Shown one piece after another: positions 51,445-59,749 of a DNA stretch of 64,000 nt; position 1 is the first letter of the stretch; each line of letters starts with the position of its first letter. The notes under the pieces are model-generated. The model was not told the origin of the DNA and made no database searches. It saw only the letters and a list, made by a program, of their open reading frames with translations. The DNA lies in contig CBDCVQ010000020.1 in the NCBI GenBank assembly GCA_965223165.1, positions 558,001 to 622,000 of the forward strand. The letters are read 5' to 3'. The stretch is from JABDMH01 sp965223165. GTDB taxonomy: Bacteria; Bacteroidota; Bacteroidia; Chitinophagales; Saprospiraceae. The translations under genes and the position numbers were made by a program.

Positions 51445-51795
51445 TTAGAAGATCAGCCCACCATCTCTGGCCCCGTCCGCGAGTGACTTGACCCTTCCGT
51501 GATAGAGATATCCGCCCCGGTCAAAGATCACATGCTCGATATCGAGCTTCTTTGACCGCTCGGCGATGAGCTTGCCCACTTCTTTGGCGACTTCTGTCTT
51601 TGTACCAGTCTTGCCACCAGCTTCTCTCGAGTTGGCCTGTGCCAATGTCGTGCCCGTACTATCATCGATCAACTGGCAATAGATGCCCTTGTTGGAGCGA
51701 TATACGGACAGTCGGGGTCGGGTAGCGTTGCCGGTAATCTTATTTCTGATACGGTACCTGATCCGTCGTCTGCGTGCTTGTTTTTGACTAGCCAT
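51445..51795 (-). CDS. rplR: Large-subunit ribosomal protein L18
   Basis: 116 residues; 5S rRNA binder with RRRIRYRIRNKITGNATRPRLSVYRSNKGIYCQLIDD and the ending VIFDRGGYLYHGRVKSLADGAR. Confidence 0.97.
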   Translation of the reverse strand: MASQKQARRRRIRYRIRNKITGNATRPRLSVYRSNKGIYCQLIDDSTGTTLAQANSREAGGKTGTKTEVAKEVGKLIAERSKKLDIEHVIFDRGGYLYHGRVKSLADGARDGGLIF

Positions 51796-51812
51796 GACTT
51801 AGACCTCTTTTA

Positions 51813-52367
51813 TTATTTAGCCGCTGTTTTACCAGCTTTTCTTCTAATCTCCTCTCCCACAAACCGGATACCTTTGCCCTTGTAAGGCTCTGGCTTTCTG
51901 AAGGCTCGGATCTTAGCGGCGATCTGACCGATCAGTTGCTTGTCGATCCCCTCCAACCGGATTCTCGGGTTTTTCCCCTTCTCCATGACCGCTTCGACCT
52001 TGACCTCATCGGGGATGTAGAAGTATATGGGGTGGGAGTACCCCAAGGATAGCTCCAGCAGATTGCCCCGATTGTTTGCTCTAAATCCGACGCCGATCAG
52101 CTCCAGCTCTTTCACATACCCTTCTGACACACCCACGACCATATTTCGGATCAGCGAATTGTACAGTCCGTGCAGGGACTTGTGCCTTTTTTGCTCGGTC
52201 GGGCGACTCAATTTGAGTATACCATCTTCCTGGTCAACCGTCAGGTCGACATCGATCTGCTCAGATAGTTCGCCTTTGGGTCCTTTGACTGTGACAAGAT
52301 TGCCCTTGCTCACGTCGATGCTCACGCCGTCCGGTACCGCTATTTCTGATTTGCCTATCCTGGACAT
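51813..52367 (-). CDS. rplF: Large-subunit ribosomal protein L6
   Basis: 184 residues from the ATG of MSRIGKSEIAVPDGVS; two similar alpha/beta domains and the conserved GKGIRFVGEEIRRKAGKT near the end. A frame open to 52415 would add 16 residues foreign to the family. Confidence 0.96.
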   Translation of the reverse strand: MSRIGKSEIAVPDGVSIDVSKGNLVTVKGPKGELSEQIDVDLTVDQEDGILKLSRPTEQKRHKSLHGLYNSLIRNMVVGVSEGYVKELELIGVGFRANNRGNLLELSLGYSHPIYFYIPDEVKVEAVMEKGKNPRIRLEGIDKQLIGQIAAKIRAFRKPEPYKGKGIRFVGEEIRRKAGKTAAK

Positions 52368-52399
52368 GGTGTTGTCAAAATTGAGTTTATAAAACCTAA

Positions 52400-52798
52400 T
52401 TAATACACGTAGCAAAGGACTTCGCCACCGACATTGGCACTACGTGCCTGTTTGTCGGTCATCACGCCCTTGCTGGTTGATACGATGGCTATACCTAAAC
52501 CATTAATGATTCGCGGTAGTTCATCTGCCTTGGCAAATTGTCGCAATCCGGGCCGGCTGATGCGTCCCATCTTGCGTATGACCGGAACCTTCGTACCCTT
52601 CTGATACTTCAAAGCTATTTTGATCGTCCCCTGCACGCCCTGATCATCGTCAAATTTGTACTTGAGGATGTATCCCTGATCGTACAGGATCTCGGTAATA
52701 TTCTTCTTGAGTTTGGAGGCTGGAATTTCCACAATGGTGTGGCCAGCCATCATAGCATTCCTTATCCGGGTCAAGTAGTCTGCTATAGGATCTGTCAT
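52400..52798 (-). CDS. rpsH: Small-subunit ribosomal protein S8
   Basis: About 132 residues; 16S binder with DPIADYLTRIRNAMMAGHTIVEIPASKLK and the ending STSKGVMTDKQARSANVGGEVLCYVY. Two adjacent ATGs at the start; the second is used here. Confidence 0.96.
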   Translation of the reverse strand: MTDPIADYLTRIRNAMMAGHTIVEIPASKLKKNITEILYDQGYILKYKFDDDQGVQGTIKIALKYQKGTKVPVIRKMGRISRPGLRQFAKADELPRIINGLGIAIVSTSKGVMTDKQARSANVGGEVLCYVY

Positions 52799-52821
52799 CA
52801 TCTTCTGCTGTGCTTTTGGTT

Positions 52822-53091
52822 CTACCAGCTGGCTTTGGTCACCCCTGGAATCTTGCCGTCTAGTGCCATCTGGCGAAACTGCAGCCTACAAATGCCAAAT
52901 TGGCGAATGTATCCCTTGGGCCGCCCGGTCAGACGGCAGCGATTGTGCAGTCGGACAGACGAGGAGTTCTTTGGTAGCTTGTCTAGTTCGTCCCAACGAC
53001 CTTCTGCTTTGAGCTGCTTTCGCAGTTCAGCATATTTAGCTACCATTTTCCTTCGCTTGGCTTCCCTAGCGACGATTGATTTCTTAGCCAT
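52822..53091 (-). CDS. rpsN: Small-subunit ribosomal protein S14 (zinc-free form)
   Basis: 89 residues, the longer form without the CXXC zinc pair: LPKNSSSVRLHNRCRLTGRPKGYIRQFGICRLQFRQMAL. Position between rplE and rpsH is standard. Confidence 0.96.
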   Translation of the reverse strand: MAKKSIVAREAKRRKMVAKYAELRKQLKAEGRWDELDKLPKNSSSVRLHNRCRLTGRPKGYIRQFGICRLQFRQMALDGKIPGVTKASW

Positions 53092-53096
53092 AAAAC

Positions 53097-53657
53097 TTAG
53101 TTATTCTGATTCTTGAAGGGCAAGCCCAGTTCCTTAAGTAGCACCATCGCCTCTGCGTCCGTCTTGGCCGAAGTCACGAATGTGATGTCCAGCCCTGTGA
53201 TCTTTCCCACTTTGTCGATATCGATCTCCGGAAAGATGATCTGCTCGCTGATGCCCAGGGAATAGTTGCCCCGTCCGTCAAAGCTCTTATCATTGATACC
53301 TCTGAAGTCTCGTACCCTCGGCAGAGCTACGGCGATCAGACGATCCAAAAACTCGTACATCTGCTCTTTGCGCAAGGTCACCCGTGCGCCGATCGTCATT
53401 CCTTCTCGGAGTTTGAAGTTTGAGACGGACTTTTTGGCTTTGGTGGGCACCGCCTTTTGGCCAGTGATCAGGCTCAACTCCTCCAGCGCATTGTCCACCA
53501 GCTTCTTGTCCTGTGTCGCTAGTCCTACCCCCTGATTTACACAGATCTTCAGGAGCTTTGGCACCTGCATGACCGACTTATAGGAGAACTGCTCCATCAA
53601 TTTGGGGACGATCTCCTCCCGATACTGCTGTCTAAGTCTTGGCTCGTATCCCATCAC
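53097..53657 (-). CDS. rplE: Large-subunit ribosomal protein L5
   Basis: 186 residues; 5S rRNA and P-site tRNA contact protein. Seen: NQGVGLATQDKKLVDNALEELSLITGQKAVPTKAKKS and FRGINDKSFDGRGNYSLGISEQIIFPEI. Its ATG overlaps the rplX stop (ATGA). Confidence 0.97.
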   Translation of the reverse strand: MMGYEPRLRQQYREEIVPKLMEQFSYKSVMQVPKLLKICVNQGVGLATQDKKLVDNALEELSLITGQKAVPTKAKKSVSNFKLREGMTIGARVTLRKEQMYEFLDRLIAVALPRVRDFRGINDKSFDGRGNYSLGISEQIIFPEIDIDKVGKITGLDITFVTSAKTDAEAMVLLKELGLPFKNQNN

Positions 53658-53983
53658 CTGATTGTTTCACCCGATTTCTTGGCGTATCGTACCAACTTCC
53701 CGTCTTCCATTCTTCGTCCGACGCGGGTCGGTTCGCCGCTCTTTGGATCCACCAGCATCAAATTTGACAGGTGAATCGAATTATTAATTTCTCTGATGCC
53801 TCCTGCCCGCTCGTTGGTGGGTTTGGCGTGCTTTTTTGCTAGATTGACTCCTTCGACGATGGCTCGATTCTTGCCCCGCTGCATCTCCAGCACCTCGCCT
53901 ATGGTACCCTTGTAAGCACCAGCAATGACCTCTACACGGTCTCCCTTCTTGATCTTCAGTTTCGCTTCGCTTTTCTTGGCCAT
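53654..53983 (-). CDS. rplX: Large-subunit ribosomal protein L24
   Basis: 109 residues with the KOW motif near the start (KIKKGDRVEVIAGAYKGTIGEVLEM) and the later HLSNLMLVDPKSGEPTRVGRR. Early assembly protein of the 50S subunit. Confidence 0.97.
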   Translation of the reverse strand: MAKKSEAKLKIKKGDRVEVIAGAYKGTIGEVLEMQRGKNRAIVEGVNLAKKHAKPTNERAGGIREINNSIHLSNLMLVDPKSGEPTRVGRRMEDGKLVRYAKKSGETIR

Positions 53984-54001
53984 GCTCTCGATTTTTTTGA
54001 A

Positions 54002-54367
54002 TTAAAGGACTTCCGGGGCTAGCGAAATGATCCGCATGTAGTTCTTCTCGCGCAGCTCGCGTGCTACCGGTCCAAAGATCCGGGTGCCGCGGGGCTCTTC
54101 CGCCGGTGTCAACAGTACCACCGCATTATCATCAAAGCGGATGTAGGATCCATCCTTCCTCCTGATTTCTTTCTTGGTCCGCACGACCACGGCCGTTGAT
54201 ACGGTCCCCTTTTTGATCCCTCCTGGCGAGGCCTCCTTGACGGTGACGATGATCTTGTCGCCGATGGATGCGTAGCGTCGCTTTGATCCGCCCAACACTC
54301 GAATACATAGTACTTCCTTGGCCCCACTATTATCGGCTACTTTCAGGCGAGATTCTTGTTGTATCAT
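54002..54367 (-). CDS. rplN: Large-subunit ribosomal protein L14
   Basis: 121 residues from MIQQESRLKVADNSGAKEVLCIRVLGG, the universal start of L14; the end is IFGPVARELREKNYMRIISLAPEVL. The upstream open frame to 54436 belongs to the overlap with rpsQ and is not used. First gene of the spc part. Confidence 0.96.
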   Translation of the reverse strand: MIQQESRLKVADNSGAKEVLCIRVLGGSKRRYASIGDKIIVTVKEASPGGIKKGTVSTAVVVRTKKEIRRKDGSYIRFDDNAVVLLTPAEEPRGTRIFGPVARELREKNYMRIISLAPEVL

Positions 54368-54399
54368 GGTTATCCAGCTCTTAGCGTCTCTTATTAATA

Positions 54400-54657
54400 T
54401 TACTTGGCCTTTTGTAGGATCTCCACGAGTCGCCACCGCTTGTTTTTGCTGAGTGGGCGGGTCTCCATGATTCGTACGGTATCACCTATCTGGCATTCGT
54501 TTTTGTCGTCATGCGCCATAAACTTGTTGGTCTTCTTGACAAACTTGCCGTATATGGGATGTCTCAGTCTCCGCTCAACCACCACGGTGATGGACTTGTC
54601 CATCTTGTTGCTTGACACGACGCCAATTCTGGTCTTCCTAAGATTTCTTTCGCTCAT
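54400..54657 (-). CDS. rpsQ: Small-subunit ribosomal protein S17
   Basis: 85 residues from MSERNLRKTRIGVVSSNKMDKSI; OB-fold core with VERRLRHPIYGKFVKKTNKFMAHDDKNECQIGDTV. The frame open to 54720 would add 21 residues overlapping rpmC. Confidence 0.95.
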   Translation of the reverse strand: MSERNLRKTRIGVVSSNKMDKSITVVVERRLRHPIYGKFVKKTNKFMAHDDKNECQIGDTVRIMETRPLSKNKRWRLVEILQKAK

Positions 54658-54661
54658 GACT

Positions 54662-54925
54662 CTATCTCTTTGATCTCCTGCGTGCCCTGATCTTGGATCG
54701 CTTGGCCAGACCAGCTTCATCCATGGCTTCCAGCTCGCGTCGTCGCACCTCCGTGCTCAATCTAGCCAGATCGCGACGCACTTCTCTCAGGAGCAGTGGG
54801 TTGTCCAGGCCTTTGGTCGCATGATCAAACTTCATCTTTTGATACTGCAACTCGGTCTCGGACAATTCGCTACGGAGATCTTCATCCGTAAATTCTTTCA
54901 GCTCTAATGTTTTCTTGCTGGGCAT
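54662..54925 (-). CDS. rpmC: Large-subunit ribosomal protein L29
   Basis: 87 residues, longer than the usual ~65 because of a basic C-terminal tail (AGLAKRSKIRARRRSKR). The two-helix core (LKEFTDEDLRSELSETELQYQKMKFDHATKGLDNPLLLREVRRDLARLSTEVRRRE) is typical. L29 lies at the peptide exit tunnel. Confidence 0.94.
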   Translation of the reverse strand: MPSKKTLELKEFTDEDLRSELSETELQYQKMKFDHATKGLDNPLLLREVRRDLARLSTEVRRRELEAMDEAGLAKRSKIRARRRSKR

Positions 54926-54954
54926 AAAGCCGGCCTATTTGCGTGAATTAATAT

Positions 54955-55374
54955 TTATTCCTGGTAATCTCTTCTGGCGACAAACTTCGTCTGCACCGGC
55001 AATTTCTGTGCTGCCAAGCGGAGTGCCTCTTTACCCGTTTCCATGTTGACACCATCGATCTCAAACATGATCCGACCGGGTTTGACCACGGCTACGTAGT
55101 GATCCAATGCACCCTTACCCTTACCCATTCGGACTTCCTGTGGCTTAGCCGTGATTGGCTTGTCGGGGAAGATGCGTATCCAGACGTTACCTTCCCTCTT
55201 CATAAAGCGGGTCATGGCGATCCTTGCAGCCTCGATCTGCCGGTTTGTGATGAAGCCGGCATCCAACGTTTTCAGTCCGAAGGTGCCAAATGACAAGGTA
55301 CTTCCTCGATAGGCTACACCCTTAATTCTGCCCTTTTGTTGTTTTCTATATTTTGTCCTTTTCGGCTGTAACAT
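54955..55374 (-). CDS. rplP: Large-subunit ribosomal protein L16
   Basis: 139 residues; LQPKRTKYRKQQKGRIKGVAYRGSTLSFGTFGLKTL and the arginine-containing VRMGKGKGALDHYVAVVKPGRIMFE. Positions the A-site tRNA. An 82-base gap before it is one of the longest in the block. Confidence 0.97.
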   Translation of the reverse strand: MLQPKRTKYRKQQKGRIKGVAYRGSTLSFGTFGLKTLDAGFITNRQIEAARIAMTRFMKREGNVWIRIFPDKPITAKPQEVRMGKGKGALDHYVAVVKPGRIMFEIDGVNMETGKEALRLAAQKLPVQTKFVARRDYQE

Positions 55375-55429
55375 CGTTGACTTTTTAGCTGCAGTTGATT
55401 CGAAGAAGTACCGCTAAAAAAAAGTTTGG

Positions 55430-55437
55430 CAAAGGTA
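55430..55437 (-). promoter_or_regulatory. Possible internal -7 element before rplP
   Basis: TACCTTTG on the minus strand matches TAnnTTTG within the 82-base gap between rpsC and rplP, 56 bases before the rplP ATG. No -33 box is recognisable, so an internal promoter is only a suggestion. Confidence 0.25.
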
Positions 55438-55456
55438 CGACTTCTTGATAATTATT

Positions 55457-56167
55457 CTAGCGATTCTTCTGATTTCTCGGTCCGCGTCTCGGGCCCTTGC
55501 CACCCCGCTTATCCATGCCTACATTGGGCGACAAGTCGCGCTTGCCCATTACCTCTCCGCGGCAGATCCAGACCTTTACGCCGATCTTTCCGTAGACGGT
55601 TTGGGCTTCCACCAGCGCATAGTCGATATCGGCTCGGAAGGTGTGCAAGGGTATTCTTCCGTCCTTGTATTCCTCTGACCGGGCCATCTCCGCACCATTC
55701 AATCGACCGCTGATGCGCACCTTGATCCCCTCTGCGCCGGCTCGGATCGAACTCTGAATCGACATCTTGATCGCCCGCCGATAGTTGATCCGGGCCTCCA
55801 GCTGCTTGGCGATGGACTCGCCCACGATGGCTGCATCCAGTTCAGGCTTGCGAATCTCCACGATGTTGATCTGCACCTCTTTGCCCGTCAGCTTCTTCAG
55901 CTCCTCCTTGATGCGATCTACCTCCGATCCGCCCTTGCCGATGATGATCCCGGGACGACTGGTGTGTACCGTCACCGTGATGCGCTTAAGCGTGCGCTCG
56001 ATCACGATCCTGGCGATACCTCCCTTCTGCACCCGGGCTCGCATGTAGTCTCGGATCTTCTCGTCCTCCACTACTTTGTCAGCAAAGTCTTTACCCCCAA
56101 ACCAGTTGGAGTCCCATCCCTTGATGATTCCTAGCCTATTGCCAATTGGATTTGTCTTTTGACCCAT
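55457..56167 (-). CDS. rpsC: Small-subunit ribosomal protein S3
   Basis: 236 residues; KH domain with GRPGIIIGKGGSEVDRIKEEL-type loop (HTSRPGIIIGKGGSEVD), and the C-terminal domain IQSSIRAGAEGIKVRISGRLNGAEMARSE. Contributes to the mRNA entry channel. Confidence 0.97.
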   Translation of the reverse strand: MGQKTNPIGNRLGIIKGWDSNWFGGKDFADKVVEDEKIRDYMRARVQKGGIARIVIERTLKRITVTVHTSRPGIIIGKGGSEVDRIKEELKKLTGKEVQINIVEIRKPELDAAIVGESIAKQLEARINYRRAIKMSIQSSIRAGAEGIKVRISGRLNGAEMARSEEYKDGRIPLHTFRADIDYALVEAQTVYGKIGVKVWICRGEVMGKRDLSPNVGMDKRGGKGPRRGPRNQKNR

Positions 56168-56189
56168 GTTTATCTAATGTTACTATGAG

Positions 56190-56576
56190 TTATTCTTCTT
56201 CGTCATAATCTAGGAAGTCTGCCTCGATGGGCACACTATTTTCCACAACCAACGTGACATGGTTGGATCGCTTGCGGATCCGATGGGCTCGACCGTGTGG
56301 CGCCGGCCTAAATCGCTTGAGCATGCCTGCCTCGTTGACCAGGATCTCCTTGATAAAGAGATCGTGATCGTCCGCACTCACCCCCATACTCATCTTGTAC
56401 TCCCAGTTGGAGATGGCGGACAGCAGCACTTTCTCCAGCCAACCAGCTGCTTCCTTCTTGGTGAAGCGCAAGACGTTTAGGGCGTCGTCTACATGCTTAC
56501 CCCGGATAATGTCCGCTACCAGCCGCATCTTCCTGGCGGACATTGGACAGTTCTTCAGTTTTGCCACAGCTTCCAT
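56190..56576 (-). CDS. rplV: Large-subunit ribosomal protein L22
   Basis: 128 residues; CPMSARKMRLVADIIRGKHVDDALNVLRFTKKEAA and the exit-tunnel hairpin RFRPAPHGRAHRIRKRSNHVTLVV. An acidic end (DYDEEE) extends slightly past the family norm. Confidence 0.97.
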   Translation of the reverse strand: MEAVAKLKNCPMSARKMRLVADIIRGKHVDDALNVLRFTKKEAAGWLEKVLLSAISNWEYKMSMGVSADDHDLFIKEILVNEAGMLKRFRPAPHGRAHRIRKRSNHVTLVVENSVPIEADFLDYDEEE

Positions 56577-56611
56577 CGTATCGCTATTGAATTGTTGTGA
56601 TTTGGAATTTG

Positions 56612-56881
56612 CTATCGTTTTCTATTACCTGCGTGTCCGCGGAAGTTTCTCGTCGGAGAAAACTCACCCAGCTTGTGACCGACCATGTTTTCTGTAATGA
56701 ATACCGGTACAAACGTTTTTCCGTTGTGCACAGCAATGGTCTCGCCCACCATATCCGGAATGACCATCGAAGCTCTCGACCATGTCTTGATCACGACCTT
56801 CTTCTTCGATTCTTTGGCCTTGGCCACTTTGACCAAGAGCTTATGGTATACGTATGGACCTTTTTTGACTGATCTGGCCAT
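56612..56881 (-). CDS. rpsS: Small-subunit ribosomal protein S19
   Basis: 89 residues; ARSVKKGPYVYHKLL and SRASMVIPDMVGETIAVHNGKTFVPVFITENMVGHKLGEFSPTRNFRGHAG, the standard S19 sequence pattern in the 30S head. Confidence 0.97.
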   Translation of the reverse strand: MARSVKKGPYVYHKLLVKVAKAKESKKKVVIKTWSRASMVIPDMVGETIAVHNGKTFVPVFITENMVGHKLGEFSPTRNFRGHAGNRKR

Positions 56882-56887
56882 TACACT

Positions 56888-57718
56888 TTAGTTTTTGCGT
56901 TTTCTTTTCGAAATGATCAACTTGCTGGAATGCTTCTTGGTGTTTCTCGTCTTTTGTCCTTTGGCCATGACACCCGTTCTTGATCTTGGGTGACCGCCCG
57001 AGGCCCTACCTTCACCACCACCCATGGGGTGATCCACTGGGTTCATGGCTACCCCACGTACACGTGGACGTCGGCCTTGCCAGCGCTTACGACCTGCCTT
57101 ACCAAGCACCTGCAGTCCGTGATCCGGATTGGAGGTATTGCCGATCGTAGCCTTACAGGTAGACAGGATGCGCCGTACTTCCCCAGAAGGGAGTTTTACG
57201 ACGACGTACTTTCCTTCTTTGCCCACCAGGGTACCCGATGTACCTGCGCTACGGGCCAGTGCTGCACCGCGACCCGGCGACAGCTCGATGGCATGAATGT
57301 CTGCTCCCAGCGGAATGTCCGAGAGATACAGCGCATTGCCGATATCGGGGCTGGCTCCTTTGCCTGCTTTCACTGTATCACCTACCTGCAGCTTATTGGG
57401 TGCGATGATGTATCGCTTTTCGCCATCCGCGTAGACAATCAAGGCAATATAAGCGGTGCGGTTGGGATCGTATTCGATCGAGGCCACCTTGCCAGGTACT
57501 CCCTCCTTGTCCCGCTTAAAATCGATGATGCGGTATCGACGCTTGTGTCCCCCTCCTCGATTTCGCACGGTCATCTTGCCCCGGTTGTTCCGTCCTCCAC
57601 TCCGCTTGATCGGTGCGGTGAGACTCTTCTCCGGCTCATCCTTCGTCACCTCCGTAAACACATTTCCGACTCGAAATCGAGTCCCCGGTGTTACTGGCTT
57701 ATATTTTTTAACTGGCAT
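56888..57718 (-). CDS. rplB: Large-subunit ribosomal protein L2
   Basis: 276 residues; peptidyl-transferase-centre protein. Seen: GGRNNRGKMTVRNRGGGHKRRYRIIDFKRDK and the invariant C-terminal GVAMNPVDHPMGGGEGRASGGHPRSRTG that carries the functional His. Confidence 0.97.
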   Translation of the reverse strand: MPVKKYKPVTPGTRFRVGNVFTEVTKDEPEKSLTAPIKRSGGRNNRGKMTVRNRGGGHKRRYRIIDFKRDKEGVPGKVASIEYDPNRTAYIALIVYADGEKRYIIAPNKLQVGDTVKAGKGASPDIGNALYLSDIPLGADIHAIELSPGRGAALARSAGTSGTLVGKEGKYVVVKLPSGEVRRILSTCKATIGNTSNPDHGLQVLGKAGRKRWQGRRPRVRGVAMNPVDHPMGGGEGRASGGHPRSRTGVMAKGQKTRNTKKHSSKLIISKRKRKN

Positions 57719-57749
57719 CTTACAAAGTGCTTTTGTCGTGGTCGATTAG

Positions 57750-58046
57750 TTAAATATCTCCGAAGAAGTCGATCTCGTCTCCCTCTGTCAGCGTGACGAT
57801 GGCTTTCTTGTAGGCCGAGATTTTGCCCGATTGCACGCCCGCTCGCGTATAACGTTTCTTGGCCTTGCCCGGCATAATCATCGTATTGACCGACTTCACA
57901 CCCACGTTATACATCTGCTCTACCGCCTTCCTGATCTGTATCTTATTGGCTCCCTTGTCGACGACAAAGGAGTATTGCTGCTCCCTATCTGACAAGGACT
58001 CTGCCTTCTCGGAGATGATTGGCTTGATTAAGATATGTCTGGCCAT
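57750..58046 (-). CDS. rplW: Large-subunit ribosomal protein L23
   Basis: 98 residues; IIKPIISEKAESL-type start (LIKPIISEKAESLSDREQQYSFVV) and ANKIQIRKAVEQMYNVGVKSVNTM. Docking site for trigger factor and SRP at the exit tunnel. Confidence 0.96.
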   Translation of the reverse strand: MARHILIKPIISEKAESLSDREQQYSFVVDKGANKIQIRKAVEQMYNVGVKSVNTMIMPGKAKKRYTRAGVQSGKISAYKKAIVTLTEGDEIDFFGDI

Positions 58047-58059
58047 CTCTTTTAGTTGT

Positions 58060-58701
58060 TTAAGCTTTTGTCAATGTCTGCGCAATCGTCTCGACTGAAC
58101 TTTCGGAGAGCACCAATGTATTGGCATTCAGCACTTGGTAGGTACTGATATCCTTCGCCTCGATCAGCTGAGCCCCGGGCAGGTTACGACTGGATAGGTA
58201 CAGTACCCGATCGTGATCGCCGGTCACAAAGAGCACCTTCTTATCGCTCAATGAGAGGTTTTGCAGCACATCCAAGAACTCTCGCGTCTTGGGTTGATCA
58301 AAGGTAAAGTCCTCGACTACTTTGATATTGCCCTCCGTCGCCTTTGCGCTCAGGACAGACCGCCTGGCGATATTCTTCACTTTCTTGTTGAGTCGGAAGC
58401 CATAGTTTCTCGGTCTCGGCCCGAAGGTGCGACCCCCTCCGCGAAAGATGGGATTCTTGATATCTCCAAATCGGGCTGTACCGGTACCTTTCTGCCTCTT
58501 GATCTTTCTTCTGGATCCAGTGATGGCATTGCGCTCTTTCGTGCTATGGGTACCTTGTCGCTGATTGGCATTGTATTGCTTTACAGCCAGGTATACCGCA
58601 TGTTCGTTGACTTCGGCGTCAAATACCTCTCCGGGGAGATCGATGGATCGCCCGGTGGATTGTCCTTCGATATTATATACGTCCAGCTTCATTGTACTCA
58701 T
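58060..58701 (-). CDS. rplD: Large-subunit ribosomal protein L4
   Basis: 213 residues; tunnel extension loop RNAITGSRRKIKRQKGTGTARFGDIKNPIFRGGGRTFGPRPRNY and the globular Rossmann-like part. In enterobacteria L4 represses its own operon. Its ATG overlaps the rplC stop (ATGA); a second ATG three codons in is possible. Confidence 0.96.
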   Translation of the reverse strand: MSTMKLDVYNIEGQSTGRSIDLPGEVFDAEVNEHAVYLAVKQYNANQRQGTHSTKERNAITGSRRKIKRQKGTGTARFGDIKNPIFRGGGRTFGPRPRNYGFRLNKKVKNIARRSVLSAKATEGNIKVVEDFTFDQPKTREFLDVLQNLSLSDKKVLFVTGDHDRVLYLSSRNLPGAQLIEAKDISTYQVLNANTLVLSESSVETIAQTLTKA

Positions 58702-59318
58702 TTTTCTATGATCACGAGTGAACCCTTGTAGCCCGGCACGGCTCCCTTGATCAGGATTAGATTTTGTTCCGGAAAGGTTTTTACCACGCTAAGTCCTGTC
58801 GTCTTGACCTTCTTATTGCCCATTTGGCCGGCCATCTTCATGCCTTTAAAGACCTTGGCCGGATACGATGCGGCGCCGATGGATCCCGGTGCTCGCTGTC
58901 GATTGTGCTGGCCATGCGTCGCGTCGTTGACCCCCGCAAATCCATGTCTCTTTACTACGCCCTGAAAGCCCTTGCCCTTGGACGTACCGATCACACTGAC
59001 CAGATCTCCCTCAGCAAAGACTTCGTCTACGGTAATGGTGTCGCCGATGGCCTTCTCCAGGTCACAGTCGCGAAACTCGGCCACCTTTCGCTTTGGTGTC
59101 GTGCCGGCCTTGTCAAAATGGCCTTGGAGCGGCTTGGTGGTATTCTTGCTTTTGGACTCGCCAAAACCCAGTTGTAAGGCGCTGTAGCCATCTGTTTCCG
59201 GGCTCTTGACCTGCGTGACCACACATGGCCCAGCTTCTACAACGGTACAGGACACATTGCGCCCCGCTGCGTCGAAAATACTGGTCATACCAATTTTCCT
59301 TCCAATTAATCCGTTCAC
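58698..59318 (-). CDS. rplC: Large-subunit ribosomal protein L3
   Basis: 206 residues; GLIGRKIGMTSIFDAAGRNVSCTVVEAGPC and the tip loop GKGFQGVVKRHGFAGVNDATHGQHNRQRAPGSIG reaching the peptidyl-transferase centre. The start codon is GTG (59316-59318) and lies in a possible hairpin (TTCACTT 59314-59320 with AAGTGAA 59333-59339). Confidence 0.96.
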   Translation of the reverse strand: MNGLIGRKIGMTSIFDAAGRNVSCTVVEAGPCVVTQVKSPETDGYSALQLGFGESKSKNTTKPLQGHFDKAGTTPKRKVAEFRDCDLEKAIGDTITVDEVFAEGDLVSVIGTSKGKGFQGVVKRHGFAGVNDATHGQHNRQRAPGSIGAASYPAKVFKGMKMAGQMGNKKVKTTGLSVVKTFPEQNLILIKGAVPGYKGSLVIIEK

Positions 59319-59339
59319 TTTCTTAAAATTTTAAGTGAA
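59314..59339 (-). promoter_or_regulatory. Possible hairpin covering the rplC start codon
   Basis: TTCACTT at 59314-59320 on the plus strand pairs with AAGTGAA at 59333-59339 around a 12-base AT-rich loop. The GTG start of rplC is inside one arm, so folding would hide it. Whether it regulates L3 translation is inference. Confidence 0.35.
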
Positions 59340-59404
59340 TTAATACCCAATGATGTCGACCCACCCTTACACTGCGTAACGGCTGGGCTTTAGCGCACTG
59401 GGGA

Positions 59405-59713
59405 TTAGGTCAACTTAACTTGAATATCTACACCACTCGGAAGCTCAAGGCGTGATAGGGCGTCCACAGTCTTCTGAGTCGGTGTATAGATCTCAATCAA
59501 CCTTTTGTGGGTACGCAACTGGAACTGCTCCCGAGATTTCTTGTTGACGTGCGGGGACCGTAAAACGGTAAACACTTTCTTCTCGGTTGGCAGCGGAATC
59601 GGACCAGTCACCACAGCGCCACTGCTGCGTACCGTCTTCACAATCTTCTCCGTCGACTTATCCACCAAGTTGTGGTCGTAAGAGCGGAGCTTGATTCTGA
59701 TTTTTTGATTCAT
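59405..59713 (-). CDS. rpsJ: Small-subunit ribosomal protein S10
   Basis: 102 residues; QKIRIKLRSYDHNLVDKSTEKIV and GPIPLPTEKKVFTVLRSPHVNKKSREQFQLRTHKRLIEI, the standard S10. It follows fusA by 36 bases; the rplC gene is 86 bases further down. Confidence 0.97.
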   Translation of the reverse strand: MNQKIRIKLRSYDHNLVDKSTEKIVKTVRSSGAVVTGPIPLPTEKKVFTVLRSPHVNKKSREQFQLRTHKRLIEIYTPTQKTVDALSRLELPSGVDIQVKLT

Positions 59714-59749
59714 ACCTAATAATTAAAAATTCGCTGTCTAAAACTTTCT

